Assembly: GCA_024362935.1 (NCBI GenBank)
Contig: JANCRA010000011.1
Span: forward strand, 2,666,001-2,730,000
Direction: 5' to 3'
DNA from: Setophaga petechia
Lineage: Eukaryota; Chordata; Aves; Passeriformes; Parulidae
Length of the DNA stretch: 64,000 nt
Shown here: in pieces, positions 1 to 11,890 of the stretch
Numbering within the stretch: the first letter of the stretch is position 1
Layout of the letters: each line of letters begins with the position of its first letter
Made by a program: the position numbers and the translations under genes
Notes under the pieces: generated by a model
Told to the model about the DNA's origin: nothing
The model's input: only the letters and a program-made list of their open reading frames with translations
Database searches by the model: none

Positions 1-130
1 AAATGAATCTTCCTGTGGTTTGTTTGGTTTTGTGGGTTTTTTTTGGCTTTTTTTTGGGTGGGGGGGGGTGGTATTTTCCGTTGTTGGTGGGGTTTTTTTG
101 GTTTTTTTTTTTTTTTTTATTGTTGTGGTT
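1..130. repeat. T/G-rich low-complexity tract
   Basis: The first 130 bases consist almost only of T and G on the plus strand. They include a run of nine G at 60-68 and a run of seventeen T at 102-118. The G tracts at 56-58, 60-68 and 89-92 could in principle supply a G-quadruplex. No gene or transposon structure is visible. Homopolymers of this kind are also prone to sequencing and assembly error. Confidence 0.8.
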
Positions 131-2311
131 GTTGTTTATTTTTCCTATAGCAATAGAGGCTATTTGTGTAGAGCATACTTTGACTTGCACTGAACATACT
201 TAAAATTCAGTCATATTCTAGCTCTAAGTGTGACATCTTGGGATGTTGATGTTTGGGCCCTCCAAACACAGTGCTACTTCCTTTAGTAAAACCTGGATGG
301 AGGGCATGGATGAAGATCAGTGTTTCCAGATGAAAATACAGGCAGTTGCTTGGATAAGGACATGAGATTTTGCTGCTTGTGTGACAACACTCAGATTATA
401 AATATCAACTTTTGACAGAGTTGACCCACTATCCATGATGTTGGCTGGAAAATCATCACCATTTGTTGTTTTAAGTATTCTGGAAAGTATGATAGCCATC
501 CAAGGCTGAACGCAGAGTACTCACCACTGTTAGTCTGGAACTTGTTCTGCATATTAGACCTCTTAGTATAATAAGGTTAATAATACCAACTCTATCCTTA
601 GCCAATATTTATAGCACAAAGAAATTCTCAAATGCAAAGATATTTCAGGGCTTTGGTATTACATCAGAGGAGAGCTTGACATCAGACATTCAAGTGGTAT
701 AATTTTTCGATTTGCTTTGTAAAGGACTTTACCTTCCCATTCTCACAGGAAACCACATCTGGATCTCCACCCTGACAGTGACCTTGGATATTGCCATAGT
801 ATAAACATTAAACAAAGATAATTATTGCTAAAAAGTGGGTAGTTTAATTTGTTGCTTAAAAGATATCCATAGGCATGTGTTCCTAATCTACAGATACCAA
901 CAGATTAATACAATGATCAGTGTGTGAAAATTGTTCCAGCTACTGGAAAGAATTCTCAGCTCTTTTAATGCAGTGACACTAAGTGCCCTAGTTCAGCTCT
1001 TGCATTTTGGCAGTATCACAACATTTGTTTTAGCAAAACGAATTGAATGGTCAGATGGAATGGAAAACAACCTGGAAGAAATGGGAAATTTTACTAGGGC
1101 AGAGGAGGAAATCAGGAAGTTTACTATTGCAAAAGTTTGTTCTGTACCCTAAAAAGGGGAATAAGGAGAAGAGTTTCTTGGAGATTAAAATGTGTAATAG
1201 CAGGCAAACCTTTGTACACTCAGAGTATCCATTTCTCAACATAGCAAACAGGAACATAGAAACATATGTGGTCAGCAATAACACTCATAAATCTTAAGAG
1301 ATTATGTGTTCCTAAAGTAAGACTTCAGACTGATCTATTTTTTTAAGTGCCAAACTTCAGCATGATTCAATCAAGTTTTGCTTAATCGGAATTTATTTAC
1401 TCTTTGTGATGATGAATCACTGAACATGTCTGTAGTCCAGTCTGTTGAACTAATTTATCAGGTATTTTGATGGACTGGTGATTTGCCTTCCCTGAATGTT
1501 TCATGGTTTATTTATTTATATCATCTGGACTGTGTAAAACAAGTACTGGAGTTCTGCTAAGAATTAAACATTCCTCAGTGATGCCTTTAGTAACAGAAAC
1601 ACTCTCTAGATAGGTAGTCTTGTTGCAATACAAGGCAGACAACTAAGCCAGGAAAACTCTCATCTACACATCCAATATCACTAAATAAAGTAATTTTGTG
1701 TATCTTTTATGTTGATTATAGATTCAGGGTGGATTTTTATCAGAGACACAACCTGGCAAAGATGAAGGCATGGCAGTGGTGAGGTTTCTCTGTGCAGGAC
1801 ACAGGGATTTCCTGGAGGCTGGCCCAAGAACACAGGTGATCCCAAGGAGAAAGAAGCCATGGGGGAGTTGCTCACATAGCCCAATTAACATGCAAATACT
1901 GTGCAGAGAGGCAGTCTCACACTAGCTGTTCCCTGGTTCTCATGGATAATGGTAGTATCAGGCCAGGCTGGACTTTACCATAAGTTGGCAACGTGTGGAC
2001 ATTCCCCAAACTGTGCTTGAATTGATGTTCTCTACTGAGCCATGTGCCACTTTGACCCCACTGCTGTGGCTGCATGCTAAAGCTAACTTCAGAATAGCTA
2101 CGAGCAGCTGGCAGGTACGTGGCTTTGGCCTTCTCTTTTCCAAGGGAAGAGAGCCCATCAGGTATTTTTTGGAAAAACTTCCAACGTTCTACCTGTGAAA
2201 GAGTTAAAGAATAAACACATGGAAGTGGAAAATTATTTCCCAGAGTGGAAAGTTCTGATTTTCTGTACATACAGATGCAGAATAAGAATCCTCTGACTTC
2301 CAAAGAAGTGC
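131..2311. other. Unique non-coding stretch
   Basis: AT-rich sequence with stops in every frame. The open frames here are all under about 130 codons and match nothing I know. I see no transposon, RNA gene or promoter signature. It looks like ordinary intergenic or intronic vertebrate DNA. Confidence 0.6.
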
Positions 2312-2776
2312 AGTCTGCTAGGTCTGGGCTTCCCAGTGCAAGAGATATGGACGTATCTCAGGTGACTCCAGTGAAGGGCCATTGAGATGTTTAGGGGACT
2401 GGAGCATCTGGCATATGAGAAGTTGTGAGAACTTGGGCTGCTCAGTCTGGAAAAGAGAAGGCTCCGGGGGATTGTGCTTAAAACAGCTGATTGGGTAAAG
2501 AGATGAATAAAAGATGCAGCCAAAATCTTACAGTGGTGCTCAGTGACAGGACTAGAGAAATTAGGAAAAAACTGAAACACAGGAAAGTTACTAAAACATA
2601 AGAAAAGAAAATATGTAATGCAAGGGTGGTCAAGTATTGCCACAGGCTGCCCAGAGAGGTTGTGGAGATATTCAAAACCTGACTGAGCATAATCACAGGC
2701 AAAATGACCCTGGTTTGGGCAGGGAATTGACTGGAGGCTCCCCAGAGGTACTCGCCAACCTCAACCATTCATCAGA
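2312..2776 (+). mobile_element. CR1 LINE fragment, 3' part
   Basis: This is a 5'-truncated CR1 non-LTR retrotransposon, the dominant interspersed repeat of birds. Hallmarks of the end of ORF2 and the 3' UTR follow in the right order. The segment that in other copies reads 'tccagtgaagggcc' is at about 2367-2380. The stretch matching 'cagcctggagaagagaaggct' is at about 2442-2462. 'ggctgcccagagaggttgtgg' is near 2645-2665, and 'gggcaggg' and 'ctccccagaggt' follow near 2715-2750. The element ends about where CR1 3' ends normally do. Frameshifts and substitutions show that it is dead. The boundaries are estimated by eye to about 10-20 bases. The 136- and 96-codon frames on the minus strand here are antisense shadows. 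Confidence 0.9.
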
Positions 2777-5494
2777 TTAAATTTAAAAATCCTAAGTATT
2801 AGTGCAGATCTTCCTGAGAATTTATGGTGGCAGGTAGAGCATTTCAGTTTCTCAGATGAGGGTGTAAAAAGAGGCAGAGATGTGATTCAAATACCAATGA
2901 GATGTGCTTCATTAGCTCCCATTCAAGGGCTGGTGTTTCTGCCATAGCACTGAACTGGATCAGTGCATCAGATTTTGATCCCTTTGCTTGTTGTTGCTGC
3001 TTCATGGGCTACATCAACCCTGGTCTTTGCTGAAAGCCTTCCTTAGAATAGTCTCATTTAGAGATGAGACTAGTCTAAGGAAGTCTCACTAGAAACAAAG
3101 AAATTGTCAACATCAGATGTTACATGGATTTATGGCATATGTCACTGGAGCTGAAAGTAGCAATGGACAAAAACTTGTCTTTTTTTCATCTGATACTTTC
3201 TTCTGGCCTTAGAGTGTAGTGAATTGCTCTGTAGTCCAGCTAGCCCGAAATAACAAAGCTAATCCGTTTGTATCTGAGGATAAAATTCTCCTGAGATATC
3301 TCAAACATGCTTGGCATGTTTAAACACATCCTTTCAACTTGTCATCTTTCACACAGCTTCTAAATGATGCTAATAATAATATCATTTATTTTGCTTGATT
3401 GGTCCTGTGATTCTTCCTTCTATATCCCAAATGCAATACTTCCAATCTTAGCTTCTTTTGTTCTGCAGGGTAATGCAAAAGACTTCTTCTAGTTATCTAG
3501 ATATTTGGAGCCAGAAGACTGAGACCCATTGATGTACAAGCCTAAAGTTATTAAACAACCAGAGGTACTTCAGATCTAATTGCTTTATTGGTGCTTCTGT
3601 GTTGACTTTGATTGTGGTAAGAGATGTACACTGCCAAAAAGAAGAAATGAGTTGGGCCTTTATGTACAGATATGTATTACAACATTTGTGAATTTTTAAC
3701 ATGGGAAAACAGCCATTTAAAAAAAAAGTATAATAGTGCTGTTACTTATTTGAAATTAACTCTTTAGGATTATCAGAAATATATAAAACCTGTAGAAGGT
3801 CAGAATGGAGATCTATGCTTTCAGTCTTATTTTAGATTGAGAAAAGCAGCACAGGAATTATGTCTCTGATACAAAAAGAAGGCGCTTAGCTTTCCTGTCT
3901 AGTCACAAATCCACCATGGGTTATTTGGCCCTAACATCTATGGAGACCATTGCTTTGGGTTTTTTTATATCTGGAGGAAAGCCAATATGCTGGTATACCT
4001 ATAAAATGAAGCAAACCTGAGGGATGAAAGCTGGAGTAAGAGCAGGAGATTTGTCTGAGGAGTACCTTTTTCAAGGAAAGAGGTGCCATGTTTTTCCTGT
4101 GGAATGCACGAGTCGTGTCTGACGACGAGCAACTGCTGACACCATCTGAGGATAACAGAGTATCAGTATCAGCAGTTGTACTGCTCCTGTCTCTCCTCTC
4201 ACCCGCTCAGCTGTGATGAGGATATGAAAGTTCCAGCTCTGCTGTTTACCCAGCTGTGGAGCAGCTGGTTCCATGTGAAGAATTTGTCTTTCCAGTTTGC
4301 TTTTGTAAAAGCTTAAGAAACTCCTTGAAATGATAAAAAAAAAAAAAAAAAAAAAAGGCCAACCCAGAAAAGACCGTAATAATTGCCAAGCAAGGCTAAG
4401 GAATGCCAGAACTAAAACTGCAATAATTCAGGTCCACTGTGTACATTATCTTCCAATTTCTAATTGCGTGACCACAAACTAGTGGTTTCATTGCCTTTTT
4501 TTCCCTCTCACTGCAGAGGATGGACCTGCTGTGGGATGAATCATGGTTACCTTATTGCCGAAGCTGTGGAATTTGGAGAGTGATGGCCGAGGACTTCAAA
4601 ATAGGAAAGGATTGTACTGTGGTTTGGGAAACTGAGTGCTCTCTTGGTATTGGATTTTGTTGCTATTATGGATTTTGTTGTTATTCTACTTCACCTCATT
4701 CCAAATGTAATGCTGGGCTAGTCACTTAACAACTTTTCACAGATGGTAACTGATTTTCTGGAAACCCTGACAACTGGAATCTGATCTGGGATATGCAGAA
4801 AACTCACGATTATGGGAAATTTGATTTGAAGATATACTTTAGATGCTGAAAAAAATCTGTTCTTGAGCATCTCAAATGAGAAGCCAAAGTCTGTGGTTTC
4901 TTTTGGGAATTTTGACTCAATGACCATGAGTAAACATAGAAGAATACTTTCTTCTCAACTTCAGGAGTACTGGGAAGATAATTTGTCAGTGTTTGTAGAA
5001 TACCATGATCCTGCAGAGGAGAAGACCATAAAATGCCTTTTTTGGAATAAGTATCTGTGTCTCACAGTGTGTGAGATGATAGGTGCCATTCCTAGAATAA
5101 GAGAGTAACATTTTTCAAATATCAATGCCATTATTTTTTTGTGTAGTGATGCAGCAGAAAACCATGGCAAAGGCCTTGACAATTCATTAAATCCACTCCT
5201 CTGCCTGAAAGCAGGATCAACTAGGCCTAATATTTTCCTGTTAGATACTTGTTTAAGTTCCAGTGAGCAATTTTCACAAGTGCATGATTTTCCATCACTT
5301 TACTTTCCTTACTATTAGAAAGTCTTTCCTCCAAAGAGGAGCTGAAATCTCCTCTTTGCTTGCCCAGTCCTCAGGGCCGAGAGAGAAATGTTCATCAGTG
5401 GGACTGTCCCACAGCACACATGTAAAGGGTGCAGAACTGAGAGGATCCCTTTATTTCCAAAGAGATTAAACCTGGTGCCCGACCTGTGGGCTGC
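2777..5494. other. Unique non-coding stretch
   Basis: Anonymous AT-rich sequence containing one long A tract (separate entry). A plus-strand frame at 4863-5108 (81 codons) has a protein-like composition, but it has no recognisable domain and no convincing splice or promoter context. I do not call it a gene. Confidence 0.55.
4335..4356 (+). repeat. Poly(A) tract, 22 A
   Basis: An uninterrupted run of 22 A. It could be the tail of an old retroposed transcript, but the upstream sequence is not a recognisable gene copy or SINE. I also see no flanking target-site duplication. A simple homopolymer is equally possible. Confidence 0.9.
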
Positions 5495-6046
5495 AGCAGG
5501 ATGGGCTGGGGGCTGGTGCCACCTGCAGAGCAGCTGGCAGGGGAGGGCAATGGCCCTGGGGGGATGCTGGATGGGAGGGTGGCCCTGGGCCAGCTCTGCC
5601 CCTGCACAGAGGCCAACAGCTGCTGGGGCTGCGCCAGGCAGAGCATTGCTGGTGGGCTGAGGAAGGTGATCCTTCCCTTCAGCTAAGCACTGGTGAGGTT
5701 TGTCTGAACTGCTGGGTCCCCAGTACAGAGAGATTTGGGCATTATGGAGCTGGTCCAGTGAAGGGCCATTGAGATGTCTGAGGGACTCAAGCAGTGACAT
5801 ACAAGACCAGCCTGCTGAGAGCTGTGGCTCAGCCTGGACGTGGAGCCTTATCCACGTGTATAAACACCTGAGGGAGGGCGTGCAAAGAAGATGGGGCTGG
5901 ACGCTCCTTTATGAGCTGCCCAGAGAGGTTGTGAGGTCTCAGTCTCTGGTAGAGGATCATCATCCCATGACCCTGATTTGGGCAGGGGGGCTTGATTAGA
6001 TGATCTCCAGGGGAGCTTGTCAGCCTCAGCTATTTTGTGATTCGAT
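5495..6046 (+). mobile_element. CR1 LINE fragment, ORF2 end plus 3' UTR
   Basis: A 5'-truncated CR1 copy of about 550 bases. The 5' part (about 5495-5680) is GC-rich and still follows the C-terminal part of the CR1 ORF2 reverse-transcriptase protein. The 3' part carries 'gtccagtgaagggcc' at about 5754-5768, 'tataaacacctgagggaggg' at about 5860-5880, 'ctgcccagagaggttgtg' at about 5918-5935 and 'gatgatctccag' near 5999. It ends 'ttttgtgattcgatg' at about 6031-6046, a diverged form of the CR1 terminal 'ttctgtgattctatg'. Internal deletions, for example before the 'ctgcccagagagg' segment, show it is defective. The 161-codon minus-strand frame at 5315-5800 is antisense to it. Confidence 0.9.
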
Positions 6047-8934
6047 GCCTCCAGGAGCCAGCTATGGAAAGCATGACCCTGGCACTTACCTCCTGCCTAC
6101 TGAAGATATTGTCCAACCATTCTTTGCATTAAAATGGGAAATGGTTGTTTCACTCATGGACTGCCTGTATAATAAAGAGAATCAAAGTGGAAATACCTCA
6201 TGTTTGAATACCTTCTGTGATTCTGTATGGCGAGAGTTCTCCCTTCTCGGAAGGATCTGAAGTTTGGGTGTCTTCACAGCTTTCTGTAGTAAGGAGTAAT
6301 TGGTTTTGTTTGTTTAAAAAAACATTTATATGCTTCTGAGACTTTTCAAAAACACTGACTAATACCTAGGTAAAGAAATACAGCTTACTGACAAGTCTAA
6401 TGTTTCCCTCACCAGTGATTTATTAAAATGCTCCTCATTTTCACTTTTGTCCTTATCTTCTTCAGGCAGCTGGGAAGCCAAGTCCTGGTGTCACATGCTT
6501 GAAAACATGTTTTTAATAGATTTCTTTTTTTCTCCCCTTTGGCCCAAAGCATGAGATATCATTTGATAATGCATTATAGCTACTTCTCTGGGGAGCAGAA
6601 TTATCTAAATTAAGGTTGATTTTCCAGTAAATTCTGGACATTCATCTGGCATAGGAGAGAGGCTTAACATCTTAAAACAATGAACTTGTAAGAAATTAGT
6701 GCTAGATTAACTTACACTGGAACCAATACTACACCTCAAAATTCCTTGCTCTTTCCTCTTAAGCCTCATGTTGCCTAAGTTCCTGAGCCATCTGCATGTC
6801 TACCAGCCAAGTTCCTCTTAATCATTAGCTTCTAGTCCTGCCTCCAGGGCCATCCAAATCCATATTGCGCTGAGCAGTCAGCTTTAAAGTTCACAGTCCA
6901 CACTGCCACCCTGCCCTTTTCTTCTGCTGAATGGTTTTTTGGCTTTTCTGAGCATCCTCCTGTCTACTGGGGAAGAGACTGGGATGGGAGGATTGGTAAC
7001 CTTGGTAACCTCTCCCAGGCTATGTGGTTAGGGCAGTCTTTGGGCACCTGGAAGGTATGGGCTCAACTTTAGTCTGATGAAAGGAGCAGAGAGCTCAGGT
7101 TTTGCTTTTACCTGTGGAATAATCCAGCCACTAAGATGTGAAGTATTCGGGTCCCTGATCTCAATCTTTTTCCCTGCTGACAGGCCATTCACTTTAGTTC
7201 TGTGGCCTCTCTCTTCTCTTGATTTTGCTTCAGCTATCCCCTGGCTTTAGGTTTGGTTTTTGTTTTTTTCTTCACAGGCAGTTTTACTGTGAGGGTAGTT
7301 TAGGGGAGGGAGAGAGGCTCACTTAGGATTTTACAACAGACAAGACCCATTAGGAGAAAAACCCAGGCTGCCATTGCCCTCTACATCCATTCAGTCTCTC
7401 CTCTCAAATACAAAAACCTGTTTCTTGGAAATTGTTTTCTCATATGTTTGTGTGCAATCTACTTTTAAGGGATTCAGAGAAAGAAATGTCAAACCTCTCC
7501 TCAGGTAGCTGTTTCACAGGGCAGTACGCCTCACCCTGTCCGTGAATCAGCCTGTATTTCTTTTAGCTTGTTTTTGACCCTTGCTCCTCCTCAGCCCATA
7601 AATCAGCCCTTCTCCTCCTTTGTGATGTTTACACTGTCAAAATATATAGACATCCCCAGGGTATTTCCTCACCTCCAGCAGATTGTCTCAACACGAACGC
7701 CTGAGCACACTCTGCTCTCTGCTCAGCTGTGTACAGCCAAACTCGTCTCATTGACTTAATTCCTCATAAATCAATAGGTCCAGATACTTACCCCGTTGCT
7801 TCCTTTGGGATGAGTCTGCTCCACAAGATCACAGTTTGTTGGTGTCTGCTGTTATTAGGACCTTCTGCCTCCCTTCTTTAAGCACATTTCTCTAGTTCCA
7901 TGTCTGCATTTGAGGTTGACCCTCCTCCTGCAGACTACTGCTTTGTGCCCATCCACTTGGCTGTTGTTTTGTTATTTCCAGCCTGTCTTACCTTCTTTAT
8001 GTTTGTGTCTGTCCCCATTAGTTTACACAACACCTCACTAACTCATAGGAGTTGTTACATGAAATATAAATTGAATGAATGTGGTGTTTATTGCTTCCTT
8101 CCAGATCATAATAGACATTAAATAAAAACAGACTTAGGGCAGATTTCTAGTCCTCCTTTCCTCCCCTCCCCACACCCAATCCATGCCCCAGATATTCTCC
8201 CATCAGCTCTTTATGTTCATGTTTATCTTTTGTTCCTCTTTGTTTATGGACTTACAGCCTGTGTTCAATCTCTGTGACACTGCTCATTTCCCAGCCAACT
8301 TACATTCAATTTTCAAGTAATTTTGTAACTGAGGCTTTCTCTGGACTGGCTGTAGGCTGCTTCTTCATTCTCTTTATCAGCTGGTTTTGTAAATCAGTAA
8401 AAGAGGAGGGACCATGTTTGTTTGGCAAGGTTTAGCCTTTGCTGACTCTCTGGGATGACTTCCACGCTAGTCCTAAGAAAAGGCACAATTCACTTGGGAT
8501 GGGAGACATGCTCCCTTTTACACAAGCAGTGACATTTCCCTGTGCTCTTTACTTGCTGATTTTATTCATCCTGTTGTTTTTATTAATCCAGTCCCTTAAC
8601 AATATAAAATATGGGTCATGATGGCCAGCTGGTTGTTGTTCAATGCTGACTCTTACCTACCTCCTACTAGCAAACACTTAATCCATCTGCTAGGGAACAA
8701 CTCAAATTTATAGCAGGAGTAAAGAGACTGCCATTGAAAAATTTTGAGAAATGAATTGTGACAGATCTAGAAGGGTGGAGGCAGGAGGGAGATTCACATG
8801 GTGAAGATGTCCTCTCCAGCAGAGCCTACAGAGGACCTGTAGTGTGGCTGCAGCACCCTGTTCTCTGAAGGCAGGATTGGATAAGAGGAGCACCTGCACC
8901 CCATCACCGATGGTTGGCACCCCACAGCCGTGGC
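6047..8934. other. Unique, pyrimidine-rich non-coding stretch
   Basis: About 2.9 kb with no recognised repeat or gene. From roughly 6720 to 8620 the plus strand is notably C+T rich with many CCT and CTT words, without being a simple repeat. This could be a heavily decayed transposon, but I cannot place it in a family. Open frames are short (up to 73 codons on the plus strand) and unrecognisable. Confidence 0.5.
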
Positions 8935-9102
8935 TCAGTGGTACACGTTGGGGCAGAGAAGACACTGAGGGGAATCACTGAGATCTTTCAGGAGAAACAG
9001 GTACATGATGGGGCTGAGCATCACTGAAGCCTGATGTGGCATTGTGAAGAGGAACACTGTGTAGCCTTTCCACTCCACAGGTTGGTGTTTCTGTTCATTT
9101 TT
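8935..9102 (-). other. Candidate terminal coding exon, TM7-like (weak)
   Basis: On the minus strand a pyrimidine-rich stretch ending in CAG (9103-9105) precedes an open segment of 55 codons, phase 0, ending in TGA at 8935-8937. The first residues are hydrophilic. Then comes a hydrophobic stretch (residues about 15-38) containing MLSPIMYLFLLKDL. This resembles the end of TM7 in rhodopsin-like receptors, where the usual core is NPxxY. In olfactory receptors a Lys-Asp pair follows at about the same distance. The tail is about 15 residues. Olfactory receptors normally lack coding introns, and no TM6-like frame lies immediately upstream, so a receptor identity is doubtful. A random open segment of this length is not rare. 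What I see is the acceptor and the open frame. That it is coding is only a guess. Confidence 0.15.
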
Positions 9103-9919
9103 CTGTAGTACATCAGAGAAAAAGCAAGTTTAAAATATCTTGTCTTTCCACAAGAAATACAACTTACTCTCCTCCTAGTCTCTTCTTGCTCCTTATCTTG
9201 GGGCAGAGTTCAAGCCTTTCAGCTCAAAAAAATAATATAATAGTCATGGTCAACCTGATCAGTGTTAGCTCAGCCCATTAATGGGCTACTTGCTGCAAGT
9301 GTTTGCTGGGTAGAGGACTTGAAAAGACAGGATTTGCAGAGAAGATTTCCAAGGTAAGCAGGGTGCATGGATGTTTATGGATCTTGAGTAAGAAAAACTG
9401 ATAGGTAGTATAGGAAAAAGTGTAACCTTCCAGACCAGGGGAATGAATGGAGGGATTCAGTGGGAGCAGAAGTGTGAGCCAATGCCTATTGGAGTGGGGT
9501 GGTGTAACCAAATGTTTGATCCTGCATTGAGCTGGCCAGGGACAAGGGCCAATGACCACAGTTCAGGCAGGGTGATACCCAGAAGTTTTTAGTGCAGGGG
9601 CACCATGCTCAGTGGTTCTGTGCCTACAGCTCTGTCATTAATTAAACGCGTGCAGGCTAAATCTTGGGCACTGAAATTAGCTGGCAGAGGAGGGGCCTTA
9701 GGTTTGCTTATCTTCCAAAAAAGGATGACTGCACGCAAACTTAAACTTGAGCTACATCCCAAAGCATGCCTTCAAACTGTTTAGGAGTGTTGGCACGGAC
9801 TCGGGGCACGACGAGGGTTATTCTTACATTACAGTTACTGTGATTGAGTTCAGATCCTAGGAACAGTCTCTGGTGCTTTTCAATTTACTTATTCAGGTGA
9901 TGTTTTTTATGCAGAGCAT
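9103..9919. other. Unique non-coding stretch
   Basis: No recognised repeat or gene. A minus-strand frame at 9278-9559 (93 codons) is unrecognisable and lies in sequence of ordinary composition. Confidence 0.5.
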
Positions 9920-10640
9920 AGGCCAGGGTCAGGAGCATGTCCATCCCTCACAGACACACACGTCCCCCCCAGTCCCCTGTGCATACCACAGATCCTCAGG
10001 AAGGGCAGACACCAAGCCTACCTAGCAACTCACCCTTGCACCCTCTTGTCTCCAGCTGCCTCCTGCCCAGACACTTGCACACACATGACTCTGAGAGCCC
10101 ATGGTCTCTTCAAGAGTTATTCTGGATCTCCTGGTGCCTCCAATAGTCAGTAGCCAGTTCCTCCAGGTCTCACAGATATGCATGTATCCAGCCCAGGCTT
10201 ATGGCCACTTGGGTACTTGGCTCCCAGGCCACTTCCTTCCGCTGGCTTGTCCAGCCTGACAACAGCCAGCAATGACACATTGTTGTGTGGACACTCCCTC
10301 ACTTGCTGGGGTTGTTGGCACCCCAGGCACGGGGGCCTTTGTAACTTGTGGTTCAAATCTAATTGCTGGCACTTAGATGTCAATGCACACTCATGTATGC
10401 AGAAAAGAGTCCCTCCCACTCCAGGTAAACAGAGATGGAGGTTAATAGGAGGACAAGAAAGACTGTGCTGCTCAGGTGCAGGGCATGACCCAATGATATG
10501 CTGACCAACCACAGGTTTGCATGCAACCAGCTCTTTTTATTTTGTTATCCCTCTCTGTAGTCATGCTCATTTCTCCAAAAGAACCGTGGTCCATCCCTTT
10601 TCCCACCTGTGGTCCTTCTAATTATCCCATAATAAGTCCC
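9920..10640 (-). mobile_element. Possible avian ERV-related non-coding repeat
   Basis: On the minus strand this block looks like the non-coding, low-stop 'filler' often seen in avian endogenous-retrovirus elements. It is moderately GC-rich, with AATAAA at 10535-10540 (minus strand, TTTATT on plus) followed by GC-richer sequence. Both strands are open for more than 100 codons (10178-10504 plus, 10147-10512 minus), but neither frame resembles a gag, pol or env product or any host protein. The family impression comes from memory and is weak. I see no LTR ends or target duplications. It may instead be unique GC-rich sequence. Confidence 0.3.
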
Positions 10641-11590
10641 AGCCTCAGCTGGATGGTCCTCTGAAGATACTTTCCATCAACTCATCTTCCTGAGTGCTAC
10701 CCCTGACCTTCAGGGCTGCTTGTGCCCTAGTGACAGCCCCCCAGAAGATTTGGGTTAGGGGTTCTGTTTCTCTGTAAAGAAACCTTAACAAACCTAAAGT
10801 AGAATTCCATGGTACAAGTCATGTTTTAGAAATAAAATACAGAAAAAATAGCAGGAAAATGTGAAGGAGAGTATGGATGAAAAACTCACAAAAAAGCCAG
10901 AATCTAGTTACTGATTGATCTGTACTGACCAAGACAAAAGGGTGGTCTGTTGGGCTCTCCCCGAAAACTTGATGTCCACTAGTCATGTCAACAAAACAGG
11001 CTGGGATGTGGAAGTCAGCTCTGCAGTATTTTCACAAAGCCAGCAACTGTCTGGGTGCTTCTGGCTGAAACTAGGAGGGCCTGTCTAAATTCCAGCACAG
11101 TGTGTTCCACTTAACCCACAAACAACTGTACACTTTCCTTATGTCTGCATGGTTGGGACCAGGATATAATTTCAAAAGTTGCTCAGATGGAAGCAGACTT
11201 TAACCCTTTCACCCTCTGCCACTGCTCTATGGCTGGGAAGTCAGGTTAGCAGTGAACGGGTCTAGTGCATCCGGCTCTGTTTCTCTTTCCCTGCAACTGC
11301 ATGAGGACAGGCAGTGGACTGGTCACCTTGTGAAACACTGTTTGGGAATGCTGGGCAAGGAAGCTGCTGGTATGAACATGCATGGAAATTAATGAAAAGA
11401 GCATTTTCATACCTTGCATTGCACCACAGAATGCATGGGTGGGTTGTTTTCTGTTGCCTGAGTTGTGGAGCAGAGAGATCATGGACCGCCTGTTGCTTTG
11501 TTCACAGGTGTCACTGTGATGCCTTAAGTTTCAACTTTCATATTATCCAGATTCTGTACTGCATTAGTATATAATTGAGCTTGATATAAA
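10641..11590. other. Unique non-coding stretch
   Basis: No gene or repeat recognised. The open frames at 11246-11482 (minus) and 11314-11574 (plus) overlap on opposite strands and have no recognisable content. Confidence 0.5.
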
Positions 11591-11788
11591 TGTTAGCAAG
11601 TTCTCCTCACAGTTTAGTTAGACAAAACAATCCTTTTCCTGCCCGAGAACCAAGGACACTGTTGCAGCTTCAGGCCCAGGCCCAAAAAATAACAACAGCA
11701 AATTGAGGAGAGCAAACTGGGAGGATGGGACTTCATAACCTGAAGCAGTAATTGGACAATTAACCCAAACATGTAAATGGACCAAGAC

Positions 11789-11797
11789 TTATAAAAG
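11789..11797 (+). promoter_or_regulatory. LTR TATA box
   Basis: TTATAAAAG lies about 95 bases upstream of the polyadenylation signal inside the LTR, the expected place for a U3 promoter. This is sequence evidence only; activity is unknown. Confidence 0.6.
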
Positions 11798-11884
11798 TGT
11801 GAAAACTCATGACCTGGTGTCCATCTTGGTGTAGCCTGGGCCAGGCTCTTGTACTGCCCAAGGTGAATCCTTTGAAGGCCTTTA

Positions 11885-11890
11885 AATAAA
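11885..11890 (+). terminator. LTR polyadenylation signal
   Basis: AATAAA followed by a T-rich stretch at about 11891-11910 inside the LTR. This is the canonical cleavage and polyadenylation arrangement of an R region. Confidence 0.6.

Noticed and set aside
2233..2768. 136- and 96-codon minus-strand frames
   Set aside because: They are antisense to the CR1 copy at 2312-2776 and carry no recognisable protein.
4335..4356. Processed pseudogene ending in the poly(A) tract
   Set aside because: The upstream sequence has no coding character and there is no flanking target duplication.
5315..5800. 161-codon minus-strand frame
   Set aside because: It is antisense to the GC-rich ORF2 part of the CR1 copy at 5495-6046.
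10345..10362. tRNA T-arm-like 'ggttcaaatct'
   Set aside because: No acceptor stem, anticodon arm or internal A box at the right distance.
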